This document shows, in pieces, positions 34,043-43,284 of a stretch of DNA of 53,063 bases. The translations under genes were made by a program, and so were the position numbers. This DNA is from Burkholderiaceae bacterium (GTDB lineage: Bacteria; Pseudomonadota; Gammaproteobacteria; Burkholderiales; Burkholderiaceae_C). The stretch covers positions 1-53,063 of the forward strand of contig JAFEHU010000053.1 in NCBI GenBank assembly GCA_017848435.1, written 5' to 3'. A model generated the notes under the pieces. That model had not been told where the DNA came from. It was given only the letters and a program-made list of their open reading frames with translations, and ran no database searches. Positions within the stretch are counted from its first letter, which is position 1; each line of letters begins with the position of its first letter.

Positions 34043-37000
34043 ATGACCGATTTGTCCGCCGATTACAAGGCCTTGGCCAACTACCGCCCGAGCCACAAGG
34101 TGCGTTTTGTCACCGCCGCCAGCCTGTTTGACGGCCACGACGCGGCCATCAACATCATGCGCCGCATCCTGCAGGGCATGGGCGCCGAAGTGATCCACCT
34201 GGGCCACAACCGCAGTGTGGACGAGGTCGTGACCACCGCCTTGCAGGAAGACGCCCAGGGCATTGCCATCAGCTCCTACCAGGGCGGGCATGTGGAGTAC
34301 TTCAAGTACATGGTCGATTTGCTCAAGAGCCGCGGCGGCGAGCACATCCAGGTGTATGGCGGCGGCGGTGGTGTGATCGTGCCACCGGAAATCCGTGAGC
34401 TGCATGCCTATGGCGTGACCCGTATCTTCAGCCCTGAAGACGGCCAGCGCATGGGCCTGGCCGGCATGATCGGCGAGATGGTGATGCGCTGCGACAAGGA
34501 CCTCACCGGCTACGCACCCAAGACGCTGGAAGCGATTCAGGGTCACGGCGAGATGAACTGGCGCGCGCTGGCCCAGCTCATCACTGCGCTGGAAAACGAG
34601 AAGGCCGACGCCAAGCTCACCGCCGCCATCCGCAAGGCCGCGGCCGGCACCAAAGTGCCTGTGCTGGGCATCACCGGCACAGGCGGCGCTGGTAAGTCCA
34701 GCCTGACCGATGAGCTGATCCGCCGCTTCCGTCTGGACCAGAACGACAGCCTGCGGGTCGCAGTAATTTCCATCGACCCGAGCCGCCGCAAGAGTGGTGG
34801 CGCGTTGCTGGGCGACCGCATCCGCATGAACGCGATCAACCCCTGGAGCCAGGGCCAACGCGTCTTCATGCGATCGCTCGCCACACGCGACTTTGGCTCC
34901 GAGATTTCGGCCGCGCTGCCAGACGTGATTGCCGCCTGCAAGGTCGCCGGGTTCGATCTGATCGTGGTCGAGACCTCCGGCATTGGCCAAGGGGACGCGG
35001 CCATCGTGCCGCACGTGGACGTGCCGATGTACGTGATGACGCCCGAGTTCGGCGCCGCCAGCCAGCTCGAAAAGATCGACATGCTGGACTTTGCCGAGTT
35101 CATTGCCATCAACAAGTTCGACCGCAAGGGCGCGCTCGACGCCCTGCGCGATGTGAGCAAGCAGGTGCAGCGCAACAAGGAAGCCTGGACCACGCCAGCC
35201 GACAAGATGCCGGTGTTTGGCACCATGGCCGCGCGCTTCAACGACGACGGCGTGACCGCGCTGTACCAGGGCCTCAAGGGCCGTCTGGCCGCGCTGGGCC
35301 TGCCGCTGACCGAAGGCCGCCTGCCGCAGGTATCTGTGCGCCACAGCACCAACCAGACACCGGTGGTGCCAGCAGCCCGCACCCGGTATCTCGCAGAGAT
35401 CAGCGACACCGTGCGTGGCTACAAAAAGCGCGCACTGGCCCAGGCCAAACTGGCCCGCGAAATCCAGCAGCTGCGTGCAGCGTCTGCGATGCTGGCCGAA
35501 GGCAAGCCCGGCAAGCCCCGCGCTTCCGAAGCCGCCAACGACCTGGCCACCCAGCGCACAGAGTTGCAGGACAAGGCCGCCGCCAAGCTGCTGGGCCAGT
35601 GGCCCGACATGCAAAAGGCCTACGCCGGTGACGAGTACGTGGTGAAAATCCGCGACAAGGAAATCCGCACGTCCATCACAACCAAGTCGCTATCTGGCAC
35701 CACCATCCGCAAGGTGGCACTGCCGCAGTACGAAGACCATGGCGAAATCCTGAAGTGGCTGATGCTGGACAACGTGCCCGGCAGCTACCCCTACACCGCT
35801 GGCACCTTTGCCTTCAAGCGCGAGGGCGAAGACCCGACCCGCATGTTCGCCGGCGAAGGCGACGCCTTCCGCACCAACCGCCGCTTCAAGCTGGTGTCCG
35901 AAGGCATGCCAGCGCACCGGCTCTCGACCGCGTTTGACTCGGTCACGCTGTACGGCAACGATCCCGACCCGCGACCCGACATCTACGGCAAGGTCGGCAA
36001 CTCCGGCGTGAGCATTGCCACGCTGGACGACATGAAGGTGCTGTACGGCGGCTTTGATTTGTGCAACCCCAGCACCTCGGTCTCGATGACCATCAACGGC
36101 CCGGCGCCCAGCATCCTGGCGATGTTCATGAACACCGCCATCGACCAGCAAATGGAGAAATTCCGCACCGACAACGGCCGCGAGCCCACCGACACCGAGA
36201 CAGCCAAGATCCGCGAATGGGCCCAGGCCAATGTGCGCGGCACGGTGCAGGCCGACATCCTGAAGGAAGACCAGGGCCAGAACACCTGCATCTTCTCGAC
36301 CGAGTTTTCGCTCAAGGTGATGGGCGACATTGCCCAGTACTTTGTGCACAACAACGTGCGCAACTTCTACTCGGTGTCGATCTCCGGTTACCACATTGCC
36401 GAGGCTGGCGCGAATCCGATTTCGCAGCTCGCGTTCACGCTGTCCAACGGCTTCACCTTTGTTGAAGCCTATCTCGCGCGTGGCATGCACATTGACGATT
36501 TCGCGCCCAACCTGAGCTTCTTCTTCTCCAACGGCATGGACCCGGAATACACCGTGATGGGCCGTGTGGCGCGCCGCATCTGGGCCGTGGCCATGAAAGA
36601 GAAATACGGCGCCAACGAGCGTAGCCAGAAGTTGAAATACCACATCCAGACGTCGGGCCGCAGCCTGCACGCGCAGGAAATCCAGTTCAACGACATCCGC
36701 ACCACGCTGCAAGCGCTGATTGCGATCTACGACAACTGCAACTCGCTGCACACCAACGCGTTTGACGAAGCCATCACCACGCCCACCGAAGAAAGCGTGC
36801 GCCGCGCGATGGCCATCCAGCTCATCATCAACCGCGAATGGGGCCTGGCCAAGAACGAGAACCCGAGCCAGGGCGCCTTCATCATCGAGGAGCTGACCGA
36901 GCTGCTCGAAGAAGCGGTGCTGAGCGAGTTCGAGCGCATTGCCGAGCGCGGTGGCGTGCTGGGCGCGATGGAGACCGGCTACCAGCGTGGCCGCATCCAG

Positions 37001-37336
37001 GACGAGTCGATGCACTACGAAATGCTCAAGCACACCGGTGAGCTGCCCATCATCGGCGTCAACACTTTCCGCAACCCGCACGGCGACCAGGTGCAGGACA
37101 AGCTGGAACTGGCCCGCTCGACCGACGAGGAAAAGCAGAGCCAGCTGACCCGCCTGCACGAGTTCCACGCGCTGCACGCCGACAAGTCCCCGGCCATGCT
37201 GCAGCGCCTGCAGCAGGCCGTGATCGACAACGGCAACGTGTTCGAGGTGCTGATGGACGCGGTACGTGTCTGCTCGCTCGGCCAGATCACCAACGCCCTG
37301 TTTGAAGTCGGCGGCCAGTACCGCCGTAACATGTGA
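34043..37336 (+). CDS. icmF: Fused isobutyryl-CoA mutase (IcmF)
   Basis: 1097 residues, the normal IcmF size. Order: B12-binding domain (about 15-150; [11 protein letters not shown] carries the cobalt-ligand histidine region), MeaI-like G-protein chaperone (about 200-420; Walker [10 protein letters not shown] near 212-220), then the mutase barrel. Specificity residues fit isobutyryl/butyryl-CoA rather than methylmalonyl-CoA: F602 in RMFAGEG stands where methylmalonyl-CoA mutase has tyrosine, and Q746 in DQGQNTCIF stands where it has arginine. These match F598 and Q742 of the characterised Geobacillus enzyme with a constant offset of four. It interconverts isobutyryl-CoA and n-butyryl-CoA using adenosylcobalamin. 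The acyl-CoA synthetase gene starts 2 bp downstream. Confidence 0.95.
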   Translation: MTDLSADYKALANYRPSHKVRFVTAASLFDGHDAAINIMRRILQGMGAEVIHLGHNRSVDEVVTTALQEDAQGIAISSYQGGHVEYFKYMVDLLKSRGGEHIQVYGGGGGVIVPPEIRELHAYGVTRIFSPEDGQRMGLAGMIGEMVMRCDKDLTGYAPKTLEAIQGHGEMNWRALAQLITALENEKADAKLTAAIRKAAAGTKVPVLGITGTGGAGKSSLTDELIRRFRLDQNDSLRVAVISIDPSRRKSGGALLGDRIRMNAINPWSQGQRVFMRSLATRDFGSEISAALPDVIAACKVAGFDLIVVETSGIGQGDAAIVPHVDVPMYVMTPEFGAASQLEKIDMLDFAEFIAINKFDRKGALDALRDVSKQVQRNKEAWTTPADKMPVFGTMAARFNDDGVTALYQGLKGRLAALGLPLTEGRLPQVSVRHSTNQTPVVPAARTRYLAEISDTVRGYKKRALAQAKLAREIQQLRAASAMLAEGKPGKPRASEAANDLATQRTELQDKAAAKLLGQWPDMQKAYAGDEYVVKIRDKEIRTSITTKSLSGTTIRKVALPQYEDHGEILKWLMLDNVPGSYPYTAGTFAFKREGEDPTRMFAGEGDAFRTNRRFKLVSEGMPAHRLSTAFDSVTLYGNDPDPRPDIYGKVGNSGVSIATLDDMKVLYGGFDLCNPSTSVSMTINGPAPSILAMFMNTAIDQQMEKFRTDNGREPTDTETAKIREWAQANVRGTVQADILKEDQGQNTCIFSTEFSLKVMGDIAQYFVHNNVRNFYSVSISGYHIAEAGANPISQLAFTLSNGFTFVEAYLARGMHIDDFAPNLSFFFSNGMDPEYTVMGRVARRIWAVAMKEKYGANERSQKLKYHIQTSGRSLHAQEIQFNDIRTTLQALIAIYDNCNSLHTNAFDEAITTPTEESVRRAMAIQLIINREWGLAKNENPSQGAFIIEELTELLEEAVLSEFERIAERGGVLGAMETGYQRGRIQDESMHYEMLKHTGELPIIGVNTFRNPHGDQVQDKLELARSTDEEKQSQLTRLHEFHALHADKSPAMLQRLQQAVIDNGNVFEVLMDAVRVCSLGQITNALFEVGGQYRRNM

Positions 37337-37337
37337 A

Positions 37338-39041
37338 ATGACCTCTACCACCACTTCCAGCGCCTCGCTCCAGGCCTTCACGCAGGCCAAACAATTCCTC
37401 CTCGACCACCGCACCGACTACGACGCGGCCTATGCCGGGTTCGCGTGGCCGCAGCTCGACAACTTCAACTGGGCGCTGGACTATTTCGACAACATGGCGC
37501 GCGGTAACGACGCACCGGCGCTGTGGCTTGTTGAAGAAGACGGCCGCGAAGAAAAACTGAGCTTCGCGCAGATGTCGGCGCGCTCCAACCAGGTCGCCAA
37601 CTGGCTGCGCAGCCTGGGCGTGCAGCGCGGCGACCGGGTGCTGCTGATGCTGGGCAACGAACGCCCGCTGTGGGAAACCATGCTGGCCGCGTTCAAGCTC
37701 GGGGCGGTGGTGATTCCCGCCACCACGCTGCTGGTGCACGACGACCTGCTGGACCGTTTCGAGCGAGGCGGCGTCAAGCATGTGGTGGCCGGTGCCGAAC
37801 ATGTCGCCAAGTTTGCCGCGATCAGCGGCAGCTACACCAAAGTGGCCGTGGGTGCAGCGGTAGCGGGCTGGCAGTCTTTCGATGCCGCCTACCAGGCCAG
37901 CACCGACTTCACGCCAGATGGCGTCACTAAAGCCACCGACCCGCTGCTGCTGTACTTCACCTCCGGCACCACCTCCAAACCCAAGCTGGTGCTGCACAGC
38001 CACCAGAGCTACCCGGTGGGCCACCTCTCCACCATGTACTGGATCGGCCTGCAGCCGGGCGACATTCACCTCAACATCTCGTCACCCGGCTGGGCCAAAC
38101 ACGCGTGGAGCTGCTTTTTTGCGCCCTGGAACGCGGGTGCCTGCATCTTCATTTTCAACTACGCCCGCTTCAAGGCCGAGACGCTGCTGTCCACGCTGGA
38201 GAAGTATGGCGTGACCGTGATGTGCGCACCGCCCACCGTCTGGCGTTTGCTCATTCAGGCCGACCTCAAGCCCTGGAAAGTGCAACTGCGCGAACTCATC
38301 GGTGCCGGCGAACCGCTGAACCCGGAAGTGATCGACCAGGTGCACGCCGCCTGGGGCATCACCATCCGCGACGGCTTTGGCCAAACCGAAACCACCTGCC
38401 AGATCGGCAACAGCCCCGGCCAGAAAGTCATTGCCGGCAGCATGGGCCGTCCGCTGCCCGGCTACAAGGTGGTGCTGCTCGACGCCGACGACAAACCGGC
38501 GGACGAAGGCGAGGTGTGTCTTGACCTGGCAGCGCGTCCGCTGGGCCTGATGCTGGCTTACTCGGGCGACGAGGAAAAAACCGCCGAAGTCATGCGCGAC
38601 GGCCACTACCACACCGGCGACGTGGCGCAACGCAGTGCCGACGGCTACATCACCTATGTCGGCCGCGCCGACGACGTGTTCAAGGCGTCCGACTACCGCA
38701 TCAGCCCCTTCGAACTGGAGTCGGTGCTGATCGAACACCCCGCCGTGGCCGAGGCCGCCGTGGTGCCCAGCCCCGACCCGCTGCGGCTGGCCGTGCCCAA
38801 GGCTTTTGTGGTGTTGACGGCTGGCCACACGGCCGGCCCGGAACTGGCGCGCGAGATCCTCGCGTTCTGCCGTGACAAGCTGGCGCCCTACAAACGCATC
38901 CGCCGCATCGAGTTTGCCGAACTGCCGAAGACCATCTCGGGCAAGATCCGCCGGGTTGATTTGCGCAAGGGGGAAGCGGCGCAGCGCGCGGCGGGTACCA
39001 AGGGCGCGCTGGAGTTTTTTGAAGAAGACCTGACCAGCTAA
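37338..39041 (+). CDS. AMP-dependent acyl-CoA synthetase
   Basis: 567 residues from the ATG at 37338. It is an ANL-superfamily ligase: P-loop YFTSGTTSKPKLVLHSH, A5 motif DGFGQTETTCQIG, A8 region YHTGDVAQRSADGYITYVGRADDVFKASDYRISPFELE, and A10 lysine in LPKTISGKIRR. It activates a carboxylic acid to its CoA thioester with ATP; the layout resembles benzoate/medium-chain acyl-CoA ligases. Its position 2 bp behind icmF suggests the substrate is a short branched or straight acid such as isobutyrate, feeding the mutase. That link is inference. Its 3' end overlaps the converging DUF6352 gene by 4 bp. Confidence 0.88.
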   Translation: MTSTTTSSASLQAFTQAKQFLLDHRTDYDAAYAGFAWPQLDNFNWALDYFDNMARGNDAPALWLVEEDGREEKLSFAQMSARSNQVANWLRSLGVQRGDRVLLMLGNERPLWETMLAAFKLGAVVIPATTLLVHDDLLDRFERGGVKHVVAGAEHVAKFAAISGSYTKVAVGAAVAGWQSFDAAYQASTDFTPDGVTKATDPLLLYFTSGTTSKPKLVLHSHQSYPVGHLSTMYWIGLQPGDIHLNISSPGWAKHAWSCFFAPWNAGACIFIFNYARFKAETLLSTLEKYGVTVMCAPPTVWRLLIQADLKPWKVQLRELIGAGEPLNPEVIDQVHAAWGITIRDGFGQTETTCQIGNSPGQKVIAGSMGRPLPGYKVVLLDADDKPADEGEVCLDLAARPLGLMLAYSGDEEKTAEVMRDGHYHTGDVAQRSADGYITYVGRADDVFKASDYRISPFELESVLIEHPAVAEAAVVPSPDPLRLAVPKAFVVLTAGHTAGPELAREILAFCRDKLAPYKRIRRIEFAELPKTISGKIRRVDLRKGEAAQRAAGTKGALEFFEEDLTS

Positions 39042-40099
39042 ACCGCCTTGGCAAGCGGCAGGTTCAGCAGCAGGTTCTGGGGCTTGAGCTTCAGCACGTT
39101 GTGGCCGTCCAGCGCCAGCCCCAGGTAAACCGGTTTGCCGGCCACGTCGGCCCGCATGTCCTGCGGGTTGGCAAAGTCCAGGCGGAACAGGCTCACCAGC
39201 CGCTGCATGCGCTCGGGTTCGACCGGGCGGTCTTCGTACAGGTCGTTGAGCAGCGCGGTGGCGGCCACGTCCAGGCCCACATGCCAGCGCCAGTTGGGGT
39301 CGTCCACGTTCTGCACCGGGCGAATGGCCACGTCCACGCCCAGGAAATGCCGCACCCAGCGGTCCAGCACCTGCGCCAGCGCCTTCAGGCCGGAGCGGGC
39401 GCGTGTCATGTGGAACACCAGGCCGTGGCTCAGGTCTTGTGTCACCTCGTGCGTCAGGTCCAGCAGGAAGTTGAAGCGTTCACCGGCCTGCCAGTACTGG
39501 GCGGCGTTGGTGTCGGCCAGCACCTGCATCTGCACCGTGGCCATGGGCGCGCCGCCCTGCACCAGCAGCCGGCCCACGGCGCCCAGGCCGCCGGTGTCCT
39601 GCAGCAGGTCCACCGTGTCGCGGTCGGCGGCCAGCACCTGGCCGTCCTGCACGGTGATGCGCTGGGTGCGGAACAGCAGCTCGGCCGCACGCACTTGGTA
39701 GGCGTCTTCGGTGCCGTCCAGCAGGTGGCGGGTGATGGCCTGGGCCACCAGGTCGATGAACAGCGGCGGCAGGGTCACCGCGGGTTGCCGGAACAGGCCC
39801 AAGTACCAGGTCTCCAGCGTGCCAGCGGCCTGCACCGCGTCGCGAAAGCCCAAAAACAGCCGGTAGTTGGCACGGGCGTCGGCATCGCTCAGGCGCGCGA
39901 GTTCGGCATCGGCCACCACGCGGGTGGGTGACACCAGCAGGCTGGCGTGCAGCGCGCGCTCGGCCGGGCAGGATTCGTCCACCGGGGCCAGCTCGGGCCG
40001 GGCCAGGAACAGCCGCCAGTAGCCGGGTGTGGGCACCAGCCAGCCACGCGGATTGCGTTCGAGGTGCTGGAAGCCGCTGGCAGGCCAAAAATCAGGCAT
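39038..40099 (-). CDS. DUF6352 family protein
   Basis: 353 residues. The opening MPDFWPASGFQHLERNPRGWLVPTPGYWRLFLARPELAPVDESC matches what I recall of DUF6352, a family of unknown function found in Burkholderiales. The ending LGLALDGHNVLKLKPQNLLLNLPL is also distinctive. No signal peptide, membrane helix or known catalytic motif can be seen. It overlaps the end of the synthetase gene by 4 bp. Function unknown. Confidence 0.65.
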   Translation of the reverse strand: MPDFWPASGFQHLERNPRGWLVPTPGYWRLFLARPELAPVDESCPAERALHASLLVSPTRVVADAELARLSDADARANYRLFLGFRDAVQAAGTLETWYLGLFRQPAVTLPPLFIDLVAQAITRHLLDGTEDAYQVRAAELLFRTQRITVQDGQVLAADRDTVDLLQDTGGLGAVGRLLVQGGAPMATVQMQVLADTNAAQYWQAGERFNFLLDLTHEVTQDLSHGLVFHMTRARSGLKALAQVLDRWVRHFLGVDVAIRPVQNVDDPNWRWHVGLDVAATALLNDLYEDRPVEPERMQRLVSLFRLDFANPQDMRADVAGKPVYLGLALDGHNVLKLKPQNLLLNLPLAKAV

Positions 40100-40241
40100 C
40101 GTTTTACATCTGCTTGCAATAATCCGACGGATATTGCGGGGGTTTACCGTGACTTCGTGGACTTCGCCGCGCCTGCCGCGTTCATAAGGTCATGATGGAT
40201 TATCTTCACTCCCGCGTGGGTACTTTTTCCTGGACGCTGCC

Positions 40242-42251
40242 ATGACCTATTTTCTGAACCCAAGGCATTTGGCCGGCTTGCTCGTGGCTGGGCTGCTGGC
40301 CGGCGCCGCCTGGTCGCAAACTGACGTCAGCACCGACGCGGCACAAGACCCCCCCGGGCGGGTGGCGCGGATCGGCCTGGTCGAGGGCGCCGTCAGCACC
40401 GCCGAGGCGGGTGGTGACAACTGGGCCAACGCGTCGCTGAACCGGCCGCTGACCCGGGGCGACCGGCTGTGGGTCGCTGAACGCGCCCGCAGCGAGCTGC
40501 ACATCGGCTCCACCGCGGTGCGGCTGAACAGCGCCACCAGCGTCAACGTGCTGACGCTGGACGACGACGTGGCCCAGCTCCAGCTCACCCAAGGCACGCT
40601 CAGCCTGCGGGTGCGCAACCTGTTCGATGGCGAACGCCTGCAGGTGGACACGCCCAACCTCGCCTTCAGCGTGGCCCAGCCGGGCGAGTACCGCATCGAC
40701 GTGGACCCGGTGCGCAACACCACCCGCGTGTCGGTGCTGGCCGGCTCGGGCGCCGCTTATGGCGAAAACGGCATGTCCTACCCGCTGGCGCTGGCGCAGC
40801 AGGTGACGTTTGCCAGCACCAACCTGTCGCCCATTGCGGTGGCGAGCGTGGGGCTGCGCGACAGCTTCGAGGCCTGGGTCGCCGAACGCGACCGGCAGGA
40901 AGACGTGGCCGTCAGCGCCCGCTACGTGTCGCGCGAGACCATTGGCTACCAGCAGCTGGACCAGCACGGCGACTGGGGCAACGACGCGGCCTATGGCGCG
41001 GTCTGGTACCCGCGCGCGGTGGTGGCCGACTGGGCACCCTACCGCTACGGCCACTGGGCCAACATCGCGCCCTGGGGCTGGACCTGGATCGACGACGCGC
41101 CCTGGGGCTTTGCACCTTTCCACTACGGCCGCTGGGCCTACGTGGGCAGCCGCTGGGGCTGGGTGCCTGGCCCGGTGGTGCAGCGGCCGGTGTACGCGCC
41201 GGCGCTGGTTGGTTTTGTTGGCAGCAACGCCGGCGTGAGTTTTGGCTTCCAGATTGGCAGCAGCCAGCCGGGCGTGGGCTGGTTCCCGCTCGGCCCCGGC
41301 GAAGCCTGGCGCCCGTACTACCGTGCCAGCCCGCGCTACGTGAACAACATCAACCGCTATGGCAGCTACCAGGCCAGTGCGGGCAGCTACCGCTACCAAC
41401 GCGCACCGCAGGCGGTGACGGTGGTGAACGCCGACACCTTCCGCCAGAGCCGACCGGTGTGGCAGAACCGGGTGCGGCCGCCGCAAGAGCAGATCACCCG
41501 CGCCGAGCTCGGGGCCGCCCCCAGCTTTGGCATTGGGCGCGACAACCAGTACCGCAACCCGGGCCGCCCTTTGACACCCGGCGCGACACCCCCAGGCACC
41601 GTGACCCAGCGGGAGGTGTTGACCGACCGCGCCGCCCATGACCGCAACCGCTTCAACGACGACCGCCGCGCCGAAGACCGCTCGCCAGGCCGCGACAGGG
41701 ACAACAACGACAACGCCACCCGGCAGTGGCGCGACGACCGCAACCGCTTCAACGTGCCCGCACCGCAGCAGCCCGAACGCACCCACGTCCCGCCCCAGGT
41801 GACGAACGCGGCACCGCAGTTCCAGGCGCCACCCAACTTCATCCCCAACCAGGGCCGACCCAACGTGCGCGACGACACCCGCAACGACCCGCGCTATGGC
41901 CAGCCACGTTACGAACCGAGCCGTGACCCCCGCTACGGCCAGCGTAACGACGCACCACCCGAACCGCGCCGGGACCAAGCCCAACGCGACCAGGCCGAAC
42001 AGTTCCTGCAGCAGCAGCGCCAGGCCACCGCCCGTTCGCAGGCCGACGCACAGGCACAAGCCCAGGCGGCTGCACAGGCCCGCGCTCAAGCTCAAGCTCA
42101 AGCTCAAGCTCAAGCTCAAGCTCAAGCTCAGCGCCAGCAGCAACAACAGCAGCAAACAGCCCGTCCGACACGCGACGTGCCACGCCCCGGCCGGAACAAC
42201 GACGATGACAACAACGGCCGCCCTGGCCGCAACTTTGGCCCGCAGCGCTGA
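40242..42251 (+). CDS. DUF6600/FecR-like secreted protein with AQ repeat
   Basis: 669 residues. An N-terminal signal peptide (LAGLLVAGLLAGAAWSQ) is followed by a FecR-like domain (about 45-200; RVARIGLVEGAVS... ELHIGSTAVRLNSATSVNVLTL) and the aromatic DUF6600 region (about 235-330; repeated YGHWANIAPWGWTWI and FHYGRWAYVGSRWGWVPG). The C-terminal 250 residues are disordered, rich in R, N, D, P and Q, with an alternating AQ tract from a hexanucleotide repeat at 42084-42130. It probably sits in the periplasm or cell envelope; function unknown. A 65-bp dispersed repeat lies just after the stop. Confidence 0.8.
   Translation: MTYFLNPRHLAGLLVAGLLAGAAWSQTDVSTDAAQDPPGRVARIGLVEGAVSTAEAGGDNWANASLNRPLTRGDRLWVAERARSELHIGSTAVRLNSATSVNVLTLDDDVAQLQLTQGTLSLRVRNLFDGERLQVDTPNLAFSVAQPGEYRIDVDPVRNTTRVSVLAGSGAAYGENGMSYPLALAQQVTFASTNLSPIAVASVGLRDSFEAWVAERDRQEDVAVSARYVSRETIGYQQLDQHGDWGNDAAYGAVWYPRAVVADWAPYRYGHWANIAPWGWTWIDDAPWGFAPFHYGRWAYVGSRWGWVPGPVVQRPVYAPALVGFVGSNAGVSFGFQIGSSQPGVGWFPLGPGEAWRPYYRASPRYVNNINRYGSYQASAGSYRYQRAPQAVTVVNADTFRQSRPVWQNRVRPPQEQITRAELGAAPSFGIGRDNQYRNPGRPLTPGATPPGTVTQREVLTDRAAHDRNRFNDDRRAEDRSPGRDRDNNDNATRQWRDDRNRFNVPAPQQPERTHVPPQVTNAAPQFQAPPNFIPNQGRPNVRDDTRNDPRYGQPRYEPSRDPRYGQRNDAPPEPRRDQAQRDQAEQFLQQQRQATARSQADAQAQAQAAAQARAQAQAQAQAQAQAQAQRQQQQQQQTARPTRDVPRPGRNNDDDNNGRPGRNFGPQR
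42084..42130 (+). repeat. (GCTCAA)n hexanucleotide repeat in a coding region
   Basis: About 7.8 uninterrupted copies of GCTCAA, each encoding Ala-Gln. Changes in copy number keep the frame and would only lengthen or shorten the tail. The surrounding codons for the same residues vary, so the tract itself is a recent expansion. Confidence 0.9.
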
Positions 42252-42256
42252 TGGAT

Positions 42257-42321
42257 TGCTATTGATTCAATAGCTGAACCACCAGTTTTTACTAGGGCTT
42301 GAGGCCGTTTTTACTCAAAAA
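42257..42321 (+). repeat. 65-bp dispersed intergenic repeat, copy 2
   Basis: TGCTATTGATTCAATAGCTG opens it, with perfect GCTATTGA/TCAATAGC arms; CTAGGGCTTG and an A-rich end follow. It starts 6 bp after the DUF6600 gene and lies before the converging psd gene. Confidence 0.7.
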
Positions 42322-42357
42322 CCGCCTCCAAAAGCCTCCACAGGCCACTGGCAAGCC

Positions 42358-43224
42358 TCACACAGGCACTTGCACCAGCCGCTGCCCCATGCGGATGCGG
42401 CTGCCCGGCGCAATGCCCTCGCACAGCGCGAAGCCGGCGGGCACAAACAGCAGGATGGTGGAGCCGTGCTCGAACCAGCCCATTTCCTGCCCTTTGGTGA
42501 ACAGCGCGTCGCACGGCAGGTGGTTCGGCCCACGGTAGCGCAGGTGCAGCCGCACGTTGAGCCAGTGCAGCCGCATGCTGGCCACCAGCACGGCGGCCAC
42601 GGGCACCAGCGCAATCGGGTGGCCTGAGGGCAGCGTGCCTTCCACCAGCGCACGCTCGTTTTTGCAAAACAGCTTCTCCACCCGCTTGAGCGCCACCGGG
42701 TTCACGTTCCACGTGTCGCCACTGATGTAGGTCACCTGCTGCACCCGCATGTTGGCCGGTGCGTGGAAGCGGTGGTACATGCTGGAAGTCAGCCGCAGCG
42801 TGATGTAGCAACCATCGCGGTAGTGCTGCGCCAGCGAGTCGTCACCCGCCAGGTCTTGCAGCGTGTACGGGAAGCCCTTAGCCTGGAACACGGTGGTGCC
42901 CGCCACCGGGCCGCAGGCGCCCACGATGGCGTCGCACGGGCTGGTCAATACATCGGCGGCCATGTCCACCGGGCGGGCGCCGGGCTTCAGTTCCCGCGTG
43001 AAGCAGTCGTGCAGGCTGTGGAAGTGCTGCTGCTTCGCGTCGCTCAAATCCAGGTCAGCAAACAGCCGCCAAACGGCGATGGACGCGCGCACCACCCAGG
43101 GGTGGCGAATTTGGCTGAACCAGCCCATGAAACGGGTCAGCGTGGTGCGGGGAATGCGGTTGGTGAGCAGAAAGTTCAGGTCTTCCTGCAGCAGCAAAGC
43201 GTCTCGAAGGCGGCGCAGATTCAT
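42358..43224 (-). CDS. psd: Phosphatidylserine decarboxylase
   Basis: 288 residues, the usual proenzyme length. It contains SPCDAIVGACGPV, YHRFHAPANMRVQ (catalytic histidine region) and the self-cleavage site GST in WFEHGSTILLFVP near residue 255, where serine becomes the pyruvoyl group. It makes phosphatidylethanolamine at the inner membrane. The residue before GST is H rather than the L of the Escherichia coli LGST; such variants occur in the family. It diverges from the class III aminotransferase gene. Confidence 0.92.
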   Translation of the reverse strand: MNLRRLRDALLLQEDLNFLLTNRIPRTTLTRFMGWFSQIRHPWVVRASIAVWRLFADLDLSDAKQQHFHSLHDCFTRELKPGARPVDMAADVLTSPCDAIVGACGPVAGTTVFQAKGFPYTLQDLAGDDSLAQHYRDGCYITLRLTSSMYHRFHAPANMRVQQVTYISGDTWNVNPVALKRVEKLFCKNERALVEGTLPSGHPIALVPVAAVLVASMRLHWLNVRLHLRYRGPNHLPCDALFTKGQEMGWFEHGSTILLFVPAGFALCEGIAPGSRIRMGQRLVQVPV

Positions 43225-43284
43225 ACGGTTGTCAATTCACACAGTTAAAAGAAGGGTCACGGTTTCACCACAGGCACACATTCC

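Noticed and set aside
33851-37414. Two long - strand open frames opposite icmF
   Set aside because: They are shadows of the well-defined mutase gene, with low-quality protein sequence and no recognisable family.
42084-42130. Tandem repeat considered as a CRISPR array
   Set aside because: Units are 6 bp with no spacers, in frame within a gene; no cas genes are present in the window.
40206-42155. 649-aa - strand frame opposite the DUF6600 gene with LS repeats
   Set aside because: The LS repeat is only the antisense reading of the GCTCAA tract; the + strand has a signal peptide and FecR/DUF6600 features.
42440-42480. Psd thought inactive because the cleavage site reads HGST, not LGST
   Set aside because: The GST core with the reactive serine is intact, and variation in the preceding residue is known in the family.
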